Made by a program: the position numbers and the translations under genes. From assembly GCA_039654915.1 (NCBI GenBank), contig CM077594.1, forward strand, positions 90,038,893 through 90,102,892: DNA of 64,000 nt, in the 5' to 3' direction. Each line of letters starts with the position of its first letter. The stretch's first letter is position 1. The notes under the pieces are model-generated. The model had not been told where the DNA came from. It saw only the letters and a list, made by a program, of their open reading frames with translations, and did no database searches. The DNA comes from Aquilaria yunnanensis. Its lineage: Eukaryota; Streptophyta; Magnoliopsida; Malvales; Thymelaeaceae. This document shows positions 10,051 through 19,763 of the stretch, in pieces.

Positions 10051-12425
10051 CTAAGGATTCCCGGCATCCTGAGAACCGCCTGCTCCTGCGTTCTTCTCTA
10101 CTATCTTCGGCACAGGGAGAAAAGATGGCAGGTTCAGATGTTCAATTTTGGACCAGGACCACCGAGGCCCCTCGGGAATATTTAGGGCCTCCAGGAAAGA
10201 AAGGTCCAGATCAGGGAACCTTTGAAGAACCTGGTGACGAACAAGACAAAATCCGTCCTGAAAACCAACTTTGGTCCTCTGGTCAGATTTGTCTTTCTCG
10301 ACCCCAAGGTCCTCAAGGTCTTTTTTAAGCTCAGCAACCTCCTCCTTCAATGCCTTCATCTTCTTCTTCTTCGGTTCCTTCTTCAAGGCATCAACCTCGG
10401 CTTGAAGCGCAGCCTTCTCAGCAAGCGCCTTTGTCAGGCGATCTTCGGCCTCGGATTTCTCTTTTTGGTACGCCTCATTTGCCGAGATCAGCTCAGCTAT
10501 CTGGGAGCCGAGGTCAAAAATTTTCTGGGAGGAGTCGTTTGATAGTTTCTCTTTCTCTTTTAACTCCTCCCGAAGAGCGGAAACTTCCTTCTCCGCAGAA
10601 TTGGCCAGCTCCAAATTCTTGACAGCTAGATCCGAACACATGGCCCTAGTTTTCTCTAAAGAACCTAAGACCTGAGTTCGGAACGTCGTCTGCCTCACCA
10701 CCCGAACTCTGAGAAAGCCGGTGTATCCCAGTAGCTGTAAAAGGGCAAAGGCAAGGTCACTAAAATAGAGAGAAAACCAAGAACTTAGAAAGAATTCAAG
10801 AAAATGGGGCGCGAAGTATACCTGGGCGGTGTGCTCGGAAAGCTTTGCAGCAAGAGAGTCATCGCCCGGATGGGCCTCGGCGATGGCTCTAAAGGAGGCC
10901 TCAGTAAGGATCCCTTTAGAGATCTCTTTAGCCATCTGTGGACAATCGCCGGAGTACATGTTCATGTCCTCCGTGAATGTCCAAAAAGGCTCCTTTGGGA
11001 CCTTCCCCTTCGGGATGATGGCGTCCCGAAGGGCTCTTCTTTGGGCATGATCGGCCACCCAGCCCGGAGTAAGTAACTCCTCTGCAATAAGACATGAAGC
11101 TGGATTAAGGCAGCTGGACGCCAACGAACCCGAAAAAGGAAAAAGGCACCACAAACCGAACCTGAAGGCACTTCCACCACGTCGTCCTCGGCAGCCGGAA
11201 CCTCCTCGGCAGGGACCCCCTTGCCTTTGATTCTGTGCCGTTTTTCAGCAGAAGGGGACTCCACCACGGCATCCAGAAGAGCCTGCGATGAAGTAGGACT
11301 GCGAGGAGGAACCTCGGCAGTAACCTCGGGCTGAGGAATAACAACAACTCCCAGCTCCTCTATAGCCTCCTCGGGGAGTGGCCTTCCTCGCCCGTTTTGC
11401 AGCCGAAGGACCGGCCCCAGTTATTTTACGCCTTCGGGAGACGACTTTCTTCGTCGGATCACCCTTCTCGGCTTGGCCGGTGAAAAGGGCTTTGTAGAAG
11501 GCAGCCGTGTCCTCGCCCATTTCTGAAAAAGAAGGAAGACATCAGTGTGAGTGCAAAACAAAGTTATAACAAAGAGACTAGAAAATAACTCACGCTCAAA
11601 AAAGGTCTCGAAAGAAACTTCCTCCCGAAGGAGTTGCACAAGCCAGGAATCCTTCCCAGCGATGGCAGGAGCTGGCATCTCGAGGTCCGTCTCGTGCTCC
11701 TTTACCACCTTGAGCTCCCGAAGGACCTCCTCGGTCATCAACCTCCAGTTAATGGGGAAGGGGTAAAGAGAGCGCGAAGAAACCTCGGGACCCCAGTCAG
11801 CGACGGCTCGAATACGACGGTCGAAATCCGCGAATATAGGAGCCAACTCTGGGGTCAGCAACATCTTCGGATCTACGATGTCGTCGTCCAGCCTTCCCTG
11901 AGCCCACTTGGTCGGGACATGCGACCAGGCCTCCTCCATCTTCAAAAAGAAAAACTTTTTTTGCCACCCTTGCCAGCTGTCCTTGGTGGCGAAGGTGAAC
12001 ATGTACTTCTTGCTCCCGGATCCCCGAGGTAGCATGAAGTAGAAGCCACCCTTCGGGACCACATAGAGCTTGTAGTACTGCATAAAAATAACGTAGTGGG
12101 GCTTTATTTTGAAAATGCCACACATACAGAGAAAGGCGTTGAAATAGCAGTACGAGTTCGGAGGGAGTTGATTTACGGCAATGCCATGAAATCTGCAAAA
12201 CTCGCAAATCAACTCCGGAGGAGGGTACCGAAGACCGGCTTTCAACTGAGCTCGGAAAACGGTAACCTCGTTGCTATGGTTTGAAAAGCTATAATGGTCG
12301 GGACGTGGCAACCTCGTAACAGCGTACGAGGGAAGGAAAAATTTCTTCTTCCACCTTGCTAATTTTTTAGGAGTAGTGCAGCAAAGGTGGGACAAGAGAG
12401 GTTGCCAACTCTCAGGAATAGGCAT
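10051..12425 (-). pseudogene. Antisense gene of the Tat element, four exons, PF04195-like, one frameshift
   Basis: Spliced gene on the strand opposite gag-pol. Proposed exons: 12425-11594, 11522-11162, 11081-10822, 10734-10051. Introns of 71, 80 and 87 bp start GTGAGT, GTTCGG and GTATAC, end in CAG, and join in frame by hand. Exon 1 (start MPIPESW at 12425) contains the globular domain found in plant proteins annotated 'putative gypsy type transposon', including YPPPELICEFCRFHGI and PNSYCYFNAFLCMCGI. Exon 4 is a long Lys/Glu-rich coiled coil (roughly 10160-10670). A 1-nt shift in a C run near 11375 breaks exon 2: the other frame continues with EEAIEELGVVVIPQPE. Antisense genes at this place are known in Tat elements such as maize Grande. 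Function unknown. Confidence 0.72.
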
Positions 12426-12662
12426 CTTGGGCTGAAAAGCAAGTTCAGAAAAAGGCAACAGCGAACTTTGGAAAAACTTTAAGAAGAACAAAAAAGTTCT
12501 GGAAATCAAAACCCACCAAAATGCTTGCCGAAATCTGTATGTAAAGACGCCGTCGTGAAAGGTGGTCGGAAAAAAAGCTCAGGTGAAAGAACCGCCGCAA
12601 AAAGCAGAAGGAAAACCAGAGCGAAAGAAAAAGAAAAAAGAGAAAAAATGATAGAGTGAGCA

Positions 12663-12670
12663 TATATATA
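12663..12670 (-). promoter_or_regulatory. Possible TATA box of the antisense gene
   Basis: TATATATA on the minus strand lies about 240 bp upstream of the proposed ATG at 12425, inside the element and outside the 3' LTR. It suggests the antisense gene has its own promoter. The match is short and the region A/T-rich. Confidence 0.4.
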
Positions 12671-13060
12671 GGCCAAGGGAGATAGGCGAACCGGCGTCTT
12701 AAGTGCTAGGCGAAGGCGAAACGTTGCCATAACTGCTCCTTCGCGCCTAAAAAGGCGCGCTTGACATTACAGCACAATCCCTACCAATGACTGAGTGCCA
12801 TGTGTCAGCGATCGAGCTAAAAAATGGGGACGCGCCGCTCCAAACTAACACGCCTGGTCATGGGACGCGCGCTGTACAGACCTGCAAAAGGAAAAAAAAA
12901 AGAAGTAAGTAGCCTCGAAGACACCAAAAGACAGGCTATTACCGAACAGCCCATAATCTTCGAGCAAAAGGTGTACCTTCGGCACAGGTTTTATTCCCTA
13001 AAAACTCCCAAAGAGCATCCTCGGAAAGACTACAAACCGAAGTCTCCACTTCGACTTTCC
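12671..13060. other. Element 3' region between antisense promoter and polypurine tract
   Basis: About 390 bp of mixed composition with GGCGCGC near 12755 and a purine tract near 12890-12905. No recognisable gene or tandem array. Confidence 0.45.
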
Positions 13061-13821
13061 AAAGGAGGGCATGTGATAGCCGAAGGGCTATAGCCTCTAT
13101 CTAACCCGAACCCGGAGCGATAGGAAGCTTTTAGCCCCCCGAGGTACGAAACAAATCGCCTTCCGAAACGGAGAATCAGCTATTGCAAGCCGAAGAAGAT
13201 CTCCCCCGAAGGAGGAACCTGAAACAGGGAACTCCCCCGAACTGCGAGCATATTTCCCGAAGGGCATCGTTCGTACAAAAGGATGACCTTGGCCATGGAC
13301 TTCGGGAGTACGACATGAGCATTTAATGAGCATTTAAGGAGCCTCTGACAGGAAACCCACACGCTGCCTGAAACGGCGATTTGACACACTGACGTCGTCC
13401 AAGTCCCATCTCAGCCACAAAACCAGGAGCCTGAAGATGGCTACCTGTTCCCTACGCCCTGAAAGGATCCAGCCGAACACGTGTCAGGATCTGAACAGGC
13501 CGGGCATTTCTATAAATACTGGGAAAAAGGACTTGGCAAGGGATCCATCCTCTCTCCCTGGGCAGCCCTCACCCATAGCTGAAAATATATGCAGACTAGC
13601 TCTCGCACCTTTCTAGCGGACCTACTTTATTCATTATCAGAGTACTGACTTGGGCGTCGGAGGCTCCTCCCCGGAAAACCATCCCGGGGACCTCCTAACC
13701 CTTTTTTCTGAGCTTTTCAGGCATTTTCCCACCTGGGGAATATCTCCACAAGACGTCCTTCCCCCCCGGAAGCTCCCTCGGAATTCACCATGTCACTGGA
13801 CAGAGATGCAGGAGGGCATCA
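13061..13821 (+). repeat. Polypurine tract and 3' LTR of the Tat element
   Basis: AAAGGAGGGCATG (13061-13073) precedes TGATAGCC at 13074, where the 748-bp 3' LTR begins. It matches the 5' LTR throughout, including the TATA box (13511-13518), and ends GCATCA at 13821, followed by the ATTAG duplication. Several differences from the 5' LTR are C/T or G/A changes. Confidence 0.92.
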
Positions 13822-14519
13822 ATTAGTAAGATTTTAGCTTCTTAATTTAAAAAGGAAGAACTGTAGCTTTAGTCCCTGTTCCTCTTTCCTTCTTTCCAGA
13901 AAAACCTGAACTTTCCTTTTTCTCTGTCTGTCTTTTACCGTTTACCATCTCTCTCCGTTTGCCGTTTTTCATTTCCGTCAGTCCTTTCGCCGTTGTCCTC
14001 GCGCCGTCACTAGCTCCAGCCCCTTTGCCGTCTGACGCGCCGTCGCCCGGCTCCGTCGCGTCGCCTCCCACGCCATGCCGCCAGCCCGCCGTCTTCTTTT
14101 TCCTTCCCCGTCGTGACCTCTGCCGTCATTGCCTGACGTTGCCCTGCCGTTTTCCACATTGCCGGCCACCATACCCACCTCCCTGGAGTCGCCCTAGCCG
14201 CCGCCGCCAAGCCCAGCTGCCGAATTGCGCGGCCGTCACCAAAGAAGAACAATTAGAGACGAAAAATCGTAACCCGACCCGTTTCCGTTCGATCCGACCC
14301 AACCACTTTTTTCTTTTGGAACTAACAACAAACTTTGGGTGTTTATTTATTTGTTTTTTTTTTTCCTTTTTCTTCTTTTTTGTTATTTTTTTATGGAAGG
14401 TTATACCTCCTAATTTTATTTACTTTTCTGCAATTATTTATTTTTTATTTATTTATTTTATTTATTTATTGTTATTTTATTTACATTTATTTACTTTATG
14501 CACTTTATTTTATTTCTTT

Positions 14520-15130
14520 TTTTTTAAGTGGATGGCTGAACGCCCCACTTTATTTATTTATTTATTTTTCTTCATTTATTTATTTTATGCATTTTTATTT
14601 TTTACGTGGATGGCTAAACGCTCCACTTTCTTTATTTATTTACTTTATGCACTTTTATTTTTCATGTTGATGGCTAAACGCTCCACTTTCTTTATCTATT
14701 TACTTCTCTTCATTTATTTACTTTATGCACTTTATTTTTTTTACGTGGATGGCTAAACGGCCCACTTTCTTTCTTTATTTACTTTCCTCCATTTTTTTTA
14801 CTTTATGTACTTTATTTTTTTAAGTGGACAGCCAAACACCCCACTTTATTTATTTATTTATTTTTCTACATTTTACTTATTTATTTCTTTATTTTTCTGC
14901 ACTTTATTTTTGTGTGGATGGCCGAGCGCTCCATTTTCTTTATTTATTTATTTTTCTTCACTTTATTTATTTATTTACTTTCTGCACTTTACTTATTTCT
15001 TTATTTATTTACTTTTTTTCTACACTTTATTTTTATGTGGATGGTTAAGTGCCCCACTTTATTTACTTATTTATTTATTTATTTATTTATTTTCTGCAAT
15101 TTACTTTTCTTTATGTGGATGATTAACCTT
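14520..15130 (+). repeat. Degenerate tandem units with GTGGATGGCTAAACG core in a TTTA background
   Basis: The core recurs at about 14528, 14606, 14666, 14745, 14824, 14914, 15037 and 15115, spaced 60-125 bp. The spacers are (TTTA)n and CACTTTA-type sequence of varying length. This looks like slippage-driven growth inside an LTR. Confidence 0.75.
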
Positions 15131-15479
15131 ACTTAATTTATTTATTTACCATTTTTTTTATGGCTGGCCAAAAGCCTATCTTACTTCATTATTTTTTTTA
15201 TTATTATTACGACCAAAGCCCCCCATCCTTTACTTTTTTGTCATTTTAAACATTACTTAGAATATTAAGACACTTATTTTTTTTTTTCTTATTTCCATTA
15301 AATAACAAAAGTTAACATTTTTATAAAAAAAAATCATAACCAGACAATCCAATAAAAATTAATGGTTTTAATTAATTTTTTTTAAGACATATGGATTAGA
15401 TAATTACTTTTAAAGAAGAAATAAAAATTTAAAGAAAAAATAAAAACATAATAAAAAAAATAATACTAAGACCATTAAA

Positions 15480-15870
15480 AATCCGTATTTGGATAATTCA
15501 GTAAAAAAAAATTATGACAAAATTTAATAATTAATAATAAATTAAAAATTAAAATTTTCATTAAATTCCATATCCGGGTGATTCGATAGGATCCATGGTT
15601 TGGAAAATATCAAATTTATAATAAAATGAATAAAAATCAAGTACCAAGATAAAAAAATTCATATTCGGATAATTCGACAGAATTTATGATATGAATTAAT
15701 AATAAATAAAAACTAAATTTTCATTAAATTTCATATCCAGGTGATTCAATAGAATCCATGATTCAAAAATATCAAATTTATTATAAAAAAAAATTATAAG
15801 AATTAAGTATCAAGATTTAAAATTCCATATCCGGTTGATCTGATAAGATTCATGGTTTGGAATTATATTA
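15480..15870 (+). repeat. Degenerate repeats of a CATATCCGGGTGATTCG motif
   Basis: About five diverged copies (near 15480, 15568, 15660, 15730 and 15825) of ATATCCGGGTGATTCGATAGG followed by an ATCCATGG-like half. Spacing is 70-95 bp. It is within the presumed outer LTR. Confidence 0.65.
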
Positions 15871-16064
15871 AATAAAATTTATTAAAATTATTCTCAATCA
15901 AAAATTAGATTAAGAAATAAATAGTTAGGAAAAGATAAAAACTGAACCCCATGGTACCAATTTCCGAGCGCTTCAATAAGGTTATTTTAGCGTAACCGAC
16001 TCACAATCGTATAATCTCTTGCAGACCATAACAGGTATCCAATCGACCTAGGTAAACCAATTGG

Positions 16065-16074
16065 TGGCGACTCC
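16065..16074 (+). promoter_or_regulatory. Primer-binding-site-like sequence after the outer LTR
   Basis: TGGCGACTCC follows the presumed LTR end by a few bases. Many plant Ty3/gypsy elements have this motif at their primer binding site. Its presence downstream of an LTR that has a polypurine tract upstream is unexpected. Confidence 0.4.
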
Positions 16075-16119
16075 TAAAAATCACGTTGCTACACTAGTAA
16101 AGAAGAAAGCTTGATGGGG

Positions 16120-16205
16120 GATGGTATATATGACTCAAACATGTGTCTCCAACCTCCTGCTTAGTGCTAAGCGTTTAACCACTCCACCAAATGTAGTGAG
16201 TTGCT
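16120..16205 (-). mobile_element. tRNA-derived SINE-like head
   Basis: On the minus strand, TGGTGGAGTGG (16179-16189) matches a pol III A box and ATGTTTGAGTC (16132-16142) is a degenerate B box. AAGCAGGAGGTT lies between them at the spacing seen in tRNA-derived plant SINEs. The 5' edge and a tail were not established, and the B box is weak. A decayed tRNA pseudogene is the alternative. Confidence 0.42.
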
Positions 16206-16786
16206 GAGAACAGATAAACAATATATAAGTATAAAAACGTGTTCCGGCACATGCGCACACAAGTCTTTCGCTAAAAAATACACCTACAATAACCAGATAA
16301 ACTATATATGATGATATAATAGAAGGAAAAAAGAAAACAGAGAGCAATGCCCAAATAATCGACAGGCCAAGCCACAAGGACATGTGAAGAGCATGTACCA
16401 AATGATTACAATGTACAACAATGCAAAAAAAAAAAAAATGCAACTCAAAAATTAAATCTGTTCTCTGCAAGTAGCGTGAAGACTAAAGAGCTTTGTAGCA
16501 AATTATATGATTTTATTCAATTAAAAATTGCAAAAGACATTGATGATTATATAAAGCTTTATTTTGTGTCAGATTTAGTCATTTTTTGATGCAGACATCT
16601 TTTTTTTTTTTAAGGTGTCATTTGACGATTTTATATGATAAATAAAATAGTTGTGCCGGAGGGCACTTCACTTAAGAAAAGGGAGAAAAAGAAAACGCAA
16701 AGATGGCCTATAGGCATTACAATGAGGAAAAATTCCATGCGTCTTTATTATTATTATTTTTTTATGGTATCATATCAGTTCGGTGT
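16206..16786. other. Gap without recognisable genes
   Basis: AT-rich sequence with poly(A) near 16428 and poly(T) near 16600. It ends at the hAT target duplication GCACTGCC (16787-16794). Confidence 0.5.
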
Positions 16787-16818
16787 GCACTGCCTAGAGG
16801 TGGGAACCGGGTCGGACC

Positions 16819-18234
16819 TGTTAGTGTTGTGCCCAAAAAGCCAATCATGAGATGATTGTATTTTTGCACATTGAGTCATGATATTTTATTGAGGCATTAA
16901 TCCAGCAATTTTGTTTGTTGTTTTGTTTCTGCGTAACGTAATAAACATAATTGTAACCCTAGAATAATGATATTCTTAAACGTCGCTAGTCTAATATTAT
17001 TGTGGAGCGGGTTGCAATAATACATAATGACTAGCATATGTGGAGGCTAATATGAGATATGTAGTCTACATATGGGTACAAGTTGGAGAACTTGTGTACT
17101 GGACCGACCCACCATGAGAACACTTCATGGATCGTTATATGAGTGTCATAAGTGATTCTCATAGTGATCATGGTATATGTAGTCCTTCGACCTAAGATCA
17201 TCAAGGTTCCCTACATGTGAGTCACATACTTTGATACTTTCCTTTGTTGCTCGTAACTGAGTGAACTTGAAGGAGGTCATTGGGTATGTCACATATCATG
17301 CGGAGGGATTTGTATGATCAAGATGGGATTTGTCCCTCCTATGTAACGGGAGTGATATCTTTGGGCCCCTTGATAGAGTGAGACTTAGAAAATGCATGGC
17401 TATGCTCCGATGAGTTGATATATGATATCAATATCGTCAGTTTAAGTTGGTCTACTCGGTAATCAAGAAACCAAAGATTGGGCTATACGAGAGTGACACA
17501 TTCCATGTCTCGTGCTTAGTCTTGATATCTTGGACAAAGGGACAATGACATATATCAGTGATGATCATAAAGGTTTAGTCGATTCACCGACAATCTTGTC
17601 ACTTGGGTAGCAATGATGTGTTGCTAGACACCGCTCATTGCTTATGATCATAAATGTGATTTATGATCATTGCCAACATGGCAAGAGCCTATTGGGTCGC
17701 ACACATAGAGCTATTTGGATCATTAGAGTGCGTGGGCTAATTATTTGGGTTATGGTTTCACTTTAATTTCGTATTAATAATGGGCCAAGGAGTTGAGCCA
17801 TTATTAAGCCCGAAATTAAATCCTAATTGGATTAGGGCTTTGAAACCCATTAGGCCTGGAAGTTGAGTCTCACTATAAATACAACTTTTAAGTAAGAAAT
17901 TCGCAGGTCTCCTTGCCCTAGCCTCCCAAAAGGACAGCCGTACTCTTCTCTTGCAATTCCTTAGAGGACGCGAGCTAGCACTGCGAGCGCAAGAGAAACG
18001 CATCTATCGGGACGTGGTGGAAGCGTGGTGATCCCGAGAGGCTCGTGTGGATACCATAGAGAGCCTAAACACGTCAACTGTTCAGGTTTTGTGATTCGAC
18101 TCTACAGTTGAGTGAGAGATCTCAACCGAAAATTAGGTATGAAATTTTCAAACACCCGGTTTACCCCGTTTCACTTGGATCCTGGAGGGTTTCGGTTAAA
18201 TTCCGTTGCGCTGTTTGGCTCCCGAAACCCAACA
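16819..18234 (+). repeat. 5' LTR of copia element 1
   Basis: 1416 bp. TATA box TATAAAT at 17874-17880 sits about 360 bp before the LTR end, so the R/U5 part is about 330 bp. Ends directly before the primer binding site. Confidence 0.93.
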
Positions 18235-18235
18235 G

Positions 18236-18247
18236 TGGTATCAGAGC
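18236..18247 (+). promoter_or_regulatory. Primer binding site, initiator Met tRNA type
   Basis: TGGTATCAGAGC starts 1 nt after the LTR end. This is the standard plant copia site complementary to the initiator methionine tRNA 3' end. Confidence 0.9.
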
Positions 18248-18616
18248 TACTGGTGAAACCCTAAATCGGGATTTAGTGTTGAATCGCATGATGCTATGTG
18301 TTCGATTGGTTTTCGGCCATGATTAATTAGATTGATTCATGATGCATGAAACCAGAATTCGTAATGAACATATGAGATATATGAAGAAACGACACAAATT
18401 GGTTAATGAGATTAACCCGAAATTGATAGGTATGAGATACCTTTATGGATTAGGATTCTTGCAATAGTTGCAAAAACCCTAGGTTTGTTCGGATTCGGCC
18501 TGTTCGGGCACCGAAAGTAAGGTATTTTTGGTGGCTCGAATGGAGGAGTCTCGGGTGCCTACTTTCTTGAAATAGAAGATTTCGGGCTAAGCAATTGTAA
18601 GACAATTTTTTGCACC

Positions 18617-18711
18617 GGGGGGCGCTGCCCCCAACGCCCCCCGCAAGAGCGGCTCCCCTTGACCCCGTCCGCTGACCGGTCAGCGGAACCACCGCCCCGC
18701 TGACCGGCCAG
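18617..18711 (+). promoter_or_regulatory. GC-rich hairpin and palindromes in the copia leader
   Basis: GGGGGGCG (18617-18624) pairs with CGCCCCCC (18635-18642) across a 10-nt loop. At 18669-18686, CCGCTGACCGGTCAGCGG is a perfect 18-nt palindrome, and a near copy, CGCTGACCGGCCAGTGG, lies at about 18698-18714. These stand out in an AT-rich leader, about 380-480 nt after the primer site. Self-complementary sequences here could serve genomic RNA dimerisation or packaging; that role is inference. Confidence 0.6.
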
Positions 18712-19763
18712 TGGGACCGCCGTATGCGAAGCGCCACATAAATAAAAACTGGTTAATCAACACGTGAAAATTGGCATGCATCTTTGTTGAATGAGATTTG
18801 ACATGATATGCTGATTGGTGTTTGAAGCATGGTGCATGGTTATAGCCCTTGATTGGTTGTACTTGTAAATACAGCCTGCGAGTCGTGTCTTTTCTTATCA
18901 CTCTCATTGTACATTCTCTTCTCACCTTACTCCCCTCGAATGTAACTCGAGGTTTCTATTATTGATGTAATGGTGCATTATAGGATCGTCCAAGGTGGTA
19001 TGTCCAAGGAGGTGACAACAAAAGGGCAACCAAGAAAGGAAGAGAAGAAGCTTGTGAAGACTCTTTTCTTTTCTTAGGATTTTATGATATTCTCATTGGC
19101 TTGAGAATATCGCATAGTTTGGGCTATAACCATGTCACGTTTATTTCTTGTAAGCATGAAATGCATGTTTTATATTTGTATGTGATGCATGTATAAAACA
19201 ACCGGAGATAGCAAATTGGTGAGATCAAAAACAAAAAACTCCTTAAACAAATATTAAGTCATTAAATGTGATGCCTTCCAAATGTTGGCACTCGTCAAGA
19301 CTTTGATCAACATTAGGTGGGTTTGCCAAAGCAAAGCACTTATGTTCATCTTGGTAAGGCGCGATGGGATAATAGTGATATCCAAACTGCTAACTTTGGG
19401 TTCGACTTAACTAAGTCATCCTAATAGGATTAGGGACTTAGAGGCATAAAGTTGGGCTTAAGTTTATGAGATGAGCTTGGACAAGTGTTGTTCACCCAAC
19501 TATCCAAGAGTTGCAAAAGATGCAATTGGCAAGGAGTTGTCTACCTAAATAGCTGTAACTTGAGAGAAAAGCCAAAGCTGACTCAGGTTGTGGTCAAATA
19601 TGGATCTTCGCCCACTAGAATACCTTAGCGCCGAGGTGTTCCGAAATAATATCGAGGGTTATTATTTTGAGGAAAATAATGGGAGTATCATTTAATAAAA
19701 GTCCTTATTAAATGAATTAAAATACATGACTCTTACACTGCATATTTACTGTTGTAGATAACC

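Larger units (their letters stand above)
3455..13821 (+). mobile_element. Nested Ty3/gypsy LTR retrotransposon, Tat type (10.4 kb)
   Basis: Complete element with LTRs of 747 and 748 bp that differ by about 22 substitutions and one indel (about 97% identical by hand alignment). It has perfect 5-bp target duplications ATTAG at 3450-3454 and 13822-13826. Internal order: primer binding site, gag, pol (protease, RT, RNase H, archaeal-type second RNase H, integrase), a spacer, and an antisense gene in the 3' third. Dual RNase H, lack of a chromodomain and the antisense gene are known traits of the plant Tat lineage. Pol has two nonsense codons, so the copy is probably non-autonomous. It lies inside the LTR of an older element and is therefore younger than it. 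Confidence 0.93.
13822..16059 (+). mobile_element. Right part of outer LTR with degenerate internal repeats
   Basis: Continues the outer LTR after the Tat insertion. It begins with a C/T-rich, GC-rich leader-like stretch (13860-14290). A (TTTA)n-rich block follows with eight GTGGATGGCTAAACGCCCC-like units (14520-15130), then an A/T-rich block with about five degenerate copies of a CATATCCGGGTGATTCGATAGG motif (15480-15870). A likely 3' end is AAACCA near 16059, before a primer-site-like TGGCGACTCC. Total LTR length would be about 2.8 kb. The end point is inferred. Open frames in the TTTA block are low-complexity artefacts. Confidence 0.6.

Noticed and set aside
10125..11076. Plus-strand frames in the Tat 3' region
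   Set aside because: They are shadows of the spliced minus-strand gene; only the minus strand shows domain and coiled-coil patterns and good splice sites.
13959..15136. Long Phe/Leu/Tyr-rich frames of up to 265 codons
   Set aside because: Translations of (TTTA)n and C/T-rich low-complexity DNA; apparent membrane segments are composition artefacts.
17758..18737. Frames in the copia LTR and leader (repeated at 24653-25324)
   Set aside because: They sit in LTR and leader RNA, duplicate with the LTR, and lack any known domain.
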